From: Lachnospiraceae bacterium
GTDB taxonomy: Bacteria; Bacillota; Clostridia; Lachnospirales; Lachnospiraceae
Direction: 5' to 3'
NCBI GenBank assembly: GCA_902363825.1
Contig: CABJBK010000013.1
Location: 23,686 to 87,685 of the forward strand
Length of the DNA stretch: 64,000 bases
A model generated the notes under the pieces. That model was not told where the DNA came from. It did no database searches and saw only the letters and a program-made list of their open reading frames with translations. The position numbers and the translations under genes were made by a program. Positions 61,799 to 64,000 of this stretch are shown one piece after another. How positions within the stretch are numbered: the stretch's first letter is position 1; each line of letters opens with the position of its first letter.

Positions 61799-62070
61799 AG
61801 AAGCACAAAGCAAAACAAGGATAGCCAGCCCTGCCACTATTCCGAAGTCAGGGGAACGCAATAGAAAAATTCATAGCTGTATGCTATACTTAATTAGCAT
61901 TTGAACATATCAAGCTGACACAGCAATCTCTTTACTTGCCGTTAATGCGCGTCTACCAATAGTCCGCACAAAGCAAGAGTAGCGTAAAGGTATAAAAATT
62001 TCAAACTTCTTTGTAACGAAATTCCGATTTCTCCGTCTAACCTATGAAGCTGAAGGAGGTGATGACAAGT
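61799..62070. other. Left end of the third element, no gene
   Basis: 272 bp without a convincing gene. It contains TATACT-like and TTAATTAGCAT sequences near 61886-61905 and the ECF-type promoter at 62012. No known repeat was recognised. Confidence 0.5.
62012..62037 (+). promoter_or_regulatory. ECF-sigma-type promoter, probably autoregulated
   Basis: TGTAAC, 16 bases, CGTC, 34 bp before the start of an ECF sigma factor gene. The pattern fits the known -35 AAC and -10 CGT motifs of ECF promoters such as SigX/SigW/SigV. Confidence 0.65.
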
Positions 62071-62556
62071 ATGGACTATGAAAAGCTCTATAAAGCCTAC
62101 TATTTACAGGTATACTCGTATACTATTTCTCTTGCCAAAAATCGTGAGATAGCAGAGGAAATCACGCAGAACACATTCTATAAGGCTGTTTCTACAACAT
62201 CACAATTCAAAGGTAAGTCAGATGAATTGACATGGCTCTGCTCCATAGCAAAAAACCTTTACCATGATGAAATGCGAAGCCGTCAGCGAGTAGCTGATGT
62301 GAGTGAAATCAATGACTTGCCATCAAATGAAAATGTTGAGAACTCAGTTGCAGATTCTGACATGGCGTTCCGCATACACCTCGTTCTTCACCGTTTGGAA
62401 GAACCATACAAAGAAGTCTTTCAGCTTCGCGTATTCGGGGAACTATCTTTTTCACAAATCGCTGCAATTTTTGGAAAAACAGAATCATGGGCGAGAGTTA
62501 CTTATCATCGTGCAAAGCTAAAAATTCAAGAAAGGATGGATGAAAAGCATGAGTAA
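62071..62556 (+). CDS. ECF-type sigma-70 factor
   Basis: A 161-aa sigma factor with region 2 (YKAYYLQVYSYTISLAKNREIAEEITQNTFYKAVSTTSQFKGKSDELTWLCSIAKNLYHDEMR in part) and region 4 (LHRLEEPYKEVFQLRVFGELSFSQIAAIFGKTESWARVTYHRAK). AAGGAGGTGATGAC gives ATG 62071. It overlaps the anti-sigma gene, and an ECF-type promoter lies upstream, so it likely controls itself. The signal is unknown. Confidence 0.93.
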   Translation: MDYEKLYKAYYLQVYSYTISLAKNREIAEEITQNTFYKAVSTTSQFKGKSDELTWLCSIAKNLYHDEMRSRQRVADVSEINDLPSNENVENSVADSDMAFRIHLVLHRLEEPYKEVFQLRVFGELSFSQIAAIFGKTESWARVTYHRAKLKIQERMDEKHE

Positions 62557-63253
62557 ACAATGCGATATTGTTCGAGATATTCTTCCGCTGTATGTTGACG
62601 GTGCTTGCAGCGAAGCAAGCGCAGAGATGGTAAAAGAGCATTTGAACGCCTGTGCTGACTGTAACGTAATTTATCAGAAATTGCTTTCTCACACGAGCGA
62701 AGATGTTCTTCACGAAGAAAGCGAAAGCGTTATTATGCGCCATGAGGCAAAAGAAAAGCAGAGAGGCAGAAAAAAGATAACGATTGCTGTTCTCGTTTCC
62801 ATCGCTCTTTGTATCATTGCAATTTTTACAGCTCTCTTTCTGTTACCTATAAACATTGCTTATGAGCCTGTCAAAATCGACTTCCCATTTGAGGTTGAAG
62901 ATGTCGAAAACGTTGAAATGTACCACTATGACGGAGTGCCTGCATCAGCAGAAAAGAAAGTAGTTGTTGCTGAAAATGATATAAAGACCCTGTATGATAA
63001 GTTCAAGGGCTTATCCCTAAAAGACAAAACGACTGAGGAAACTGCCGGAGCAGATGTGACCAGCTTTAGATTTAACCTCTCAGATGGAACAAGCTACGAT
63101 TTGATTTATGCCTGCTATGGGGTTAAAAACGGCGAATTGAAGTCAGCAGCAGGCGGTTTTAAGTATTTCACAAGTGCGGATATCGGCTCTTATTGGAACA
63201 ATTTGAATACGGAACTTGAAGCAATTCCTATCAATGAGAGTGAATTGCCGTGA
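62549..63253 (+). CDS. Zinc-finger anti-sigma factor, membrane-bound
   Basis: A 234-aa protein. Residues 1-40 are a zf-HC2 domain (CDIVRDILPLYVDGACSEASAEMVKEHLNACADC, with HxxxCxxC) that should bind the sigma factor. One membrane segment (ITIAVLVSIALCIIAIFTALFLL) at about 78-100 leads to an outer sensor domain without recognised family (FNLSDGTSYDLIYACYGVKN). Start ATG 62549 overlaps the sigma stop by 8 bp; ATG 62540 is an alternative. Confidence 0.88.
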   Translation: MSKQCDIVRDILPLYVDGACSEASAEMVKEHLNACADCNVIYQKLLSHTSEDVLHEESESVIMRHEAKEKQRGRKKITIAVLVSIALCIIAIFTALFLLPINIAYEPVKIDFPFEVEDVENVEMYHYDGVPASAEKKVVVAENDIKTLYDKFKGLSLKDKTTEETAGADVTSFRFNLSDGTSYDLIYACYGVKNGELKSAAGGFKYFTSADIGSYWNNLNTELEAIPINESELP

Positions 63254-63276
63254 GCAGATAGCAAACCCAGCCGAGC

Positions 63277-63322
63277 CTGTCAACGGTCAAGATGAACGGC
63301 GCAAATGCGCCGCCGTTGACAG
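63277..63322 (+). terminator. Strong hairpin after the anti-sigma gene
   Basis: CTGTCAACGG pairs with CCGTTGACAG and the loop holds a GGCGCA/TGCGCC stem. A T tract is missing, so it may be a structured leader or recombination site as well. Confidence 0.5.
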
Positions 63323-63351
63323 CCCCGCCCGTCTTTGCTGTTCGGTAATCA

Positions 63352-63384
63352 AGAGGGCGACAGCATAAAATGCTGCCGCCCTCT
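63352..63384 (+). terminator. Second hairpin, before the sigma-like gene
   Basis: AGAGGGCGACAGCAT pairs with ATGCTGCCGCCCTCT across a 3-base loop. It lies 28 bp before the next start, so it could be a terminator or leader structure. Confidence 0.5.
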
Positions 63385-63412
63385 GCCATTATTCAGGAAG
63401 GGGGGATTTTCC

Positions 63413-63871
63413 ATGACCGAACACGAAAGGTATCAAGAACATATCCGGCATACACACGATGCCTTTTGCAAGACCGTTATTCGCCACGCTGCCATAGACG
63501 CAGCCCGGAGCATACGCAGCCGCCGCAAGCGGGAAATCTCGCTTGAATATCTGATAGAAGAAAAACACTATCCATTCAGTACCACAGATAAATACTTTGC
63601 GGAGCAATCCGGCATGACCAGCTATCCGCTTTTCGTCTGTGGTCAGATGGTGCTTTTGGAAAGTCCAGAGCTTGCCGCAGCGCTGTCCGCACTATCACAG
63701 ATGGAACAGGAAATCATTTTCCTGTACTACTTCCAACGATTGACGCATAGGGAGATTGGACGGAGATATGGACGGGCTGGCAACACAACCGGGCGGCGTA
63801 TTCAGATGATTTTACGGCGGCTACGGGCAGAGTTGGAGGGCTTGTCCTATGAACCAGCTACTTCCCTATGA
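63413..63871 (+). CDS. Sigma-70 family factor of conjugative-transposon type
   Basis: A 152-aa protein: YQEHIRHTHDAFCKTVIRHAAIDAARSIRSRRKREISLEYL and a sigma region 4 (LSALSQMEQEIIFLYYFQRLTHREIGRRYGRAGNTTGRRIQMILRRLR). It resembles the small sigma-like ORFs of Tn916/Tn1549-type elements (orf7 group), which regulate excision genes. GGAAGGGGGG precedes ATG 63413. It overlaps the next gene by 23 bp. Confidence 0.82.
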   Translation: MTEHERYQEHIRHTHDAFCKTVIRHAAIDAARSIRSRRKREISLEYLIEEKHYPFSTTDKYFAEQSGMTSYPLFVCGQMVLLESPELAAALSALSQMEQEIIFLYYFQRLTHREIGRRYGRAGNTTGRRIQMILRRLRAELEGLSYEPATSL

Positions 63872-64000
63872 GACAATCGTTAAGGCAAGCGAGGGCGACC
63901 CGGAAGCTGTTGCCGCCGTCCTATCCCATTATGCGGGATATGTCCGCTCTTGTGCGAAAATGGACGGACAGATTAACACGGATATGCAGGAGCATATCGT
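63849..64000 (+). CDS. Helix-turn-helix protein of conjugative-transposon type (3' partial)
   Basis: Fifty residues are visible (NQLLPYETIVKASEGDPEAVAAVLSHYAGYVRSCAKMDGQINTDM). This is the HTH_16 group that follows the sigma-like gene in Tn916/Tn5397/Tn1549-like elements (orf8 group). It runs off the window. An excisionase and recombinase would be expected next. Confidence 0.75.
   Translation, partial: MNQLLPYETIVKASEGDPEAVAAVLSHYAGYVRSCAKMDGQINTDMQEHI

Larger units (their letters stand above)
36026..64000 (+). mobile_element. Integrative conjugative element, left part (right end outside window)
   Basis: From just after lysS the gene content changes to ParA, ParB, RepA, DUF6075, DUF3970, DUF6050, PcfB, VirD4 and Maff2, the leading part of a clostridial ICE in its usual order. 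Codon choice is more A/T rich than in the chromosome. The conjugation pore genes (VirB4, VirB6, CHAP hydrolase) and the ICE integrase are not in the window. Three smaller elements are inserted in it. The left boundary is estimated from gene content, not from a matched att repeat. Confidence 0.75.
61781..64000 (+). mobile_element. IME3 or other element inserted in maff2 (left part)
   Basis: The maff2 frame is broken at about 61776-61787. The following sequence holds no ICE core gene but an ECF sigma/anti-sigma pair and a Tn916/Tn1549-type sigma factor plus HTH protein, which usually precede an integrase. maff2 is, from general knowledge, a known insertion target of serine-recombinase IMEs. The right end and recombinase lie outside the window. 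Confidence 0.65.

Noticed and set aside
1..64000. CRISPR arrays, tRNA or rRNA genes
   Set aside because: The only regular tandem repeats are the 23-bp units in repA without spacers; no tRNA or rRNA sequence was recognised.

Overview
The chromosomal part (about 1-36025) looks like a motile, spore-lineage Firmicute of the family Lachnospiraceae, most like Roseburia or Eubacterium rectale. The signs are a flagellin and FliS behind a SigD-type promoter, BofA and a YaaL-like DUF2508 protein, a Tad pilus cluster of clostridial type, and many small Lachnospiraceae-type proteins. This assignment is inference from gene content; there is no rRNA in the window.

Layout. 1-4601: end of a TPR/P-loop protein and glycogen branching enzyme. 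4759-9865: flagellar block (FliK-like protein, flagellin, FliS). 9814-10471: DUF2508 and BofA. 10507-20729: Tad (Flp) pilus locus with prepilin peptidase, degenerate TadZ, TadA, TadB, TadC, Flp pilin (55 aa), DUF5702, TadE-like proteins, a second prepilin peptidase, an FHA protein and a rhomboid protease. 20796-36025: housekeeping genes (flavodoxin/SCP2 protein, histidine kinase, HIT protein, MurG, Pgi, SleB-like hydrolase, SPFH protein, ArgF, BirA, CoaX, DusB, GreA, LysS).

From about 36026 to the end is one large mobile island. The outer layer is an integrative conjugative element (ICE) with ParA/ParB, RepA, PcfB, VirD4 and Maff2. Its coupling-protein gene virD4 is cut twice by two complete integrative mobilizable elements (IMEs). 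IME1 is about 42393-50222 (7,830 bp) and IME2 about 50879-60713 (9,835 bp). Removing both at their GG cores rejoins virD4 in frame into one 602-codon gene. A third element begins inside maff2 at about 61781 and runs off the window. IME1 and IME2 share a backbone: large serine recombinase, TnpW, oriT, DUF3847 protein, MobA/MobL relaxase and primase-helicase. They carry different cargo: a D-Ala-D-Ala carboxypeptidase-like protein in IME1 and a bacteriocin-type ABC transporter in IME2.

Most striking observations: (1) two IMEs in one virD4 gene plus a third in maff2; (2) six 23-bp tandem repeats inside repA, where copy number decides whether N- and C-terminal halves are in one frame; (3) two oriT structures whose hairpins covary; (4) a 25-nt hairpin present three times in the ICE, one copy reversed so that its loop is complementary to the other two; (5) a TadE gene whose good ribosome-binding site and GTG lie out of frame next to an A6GA7 run.
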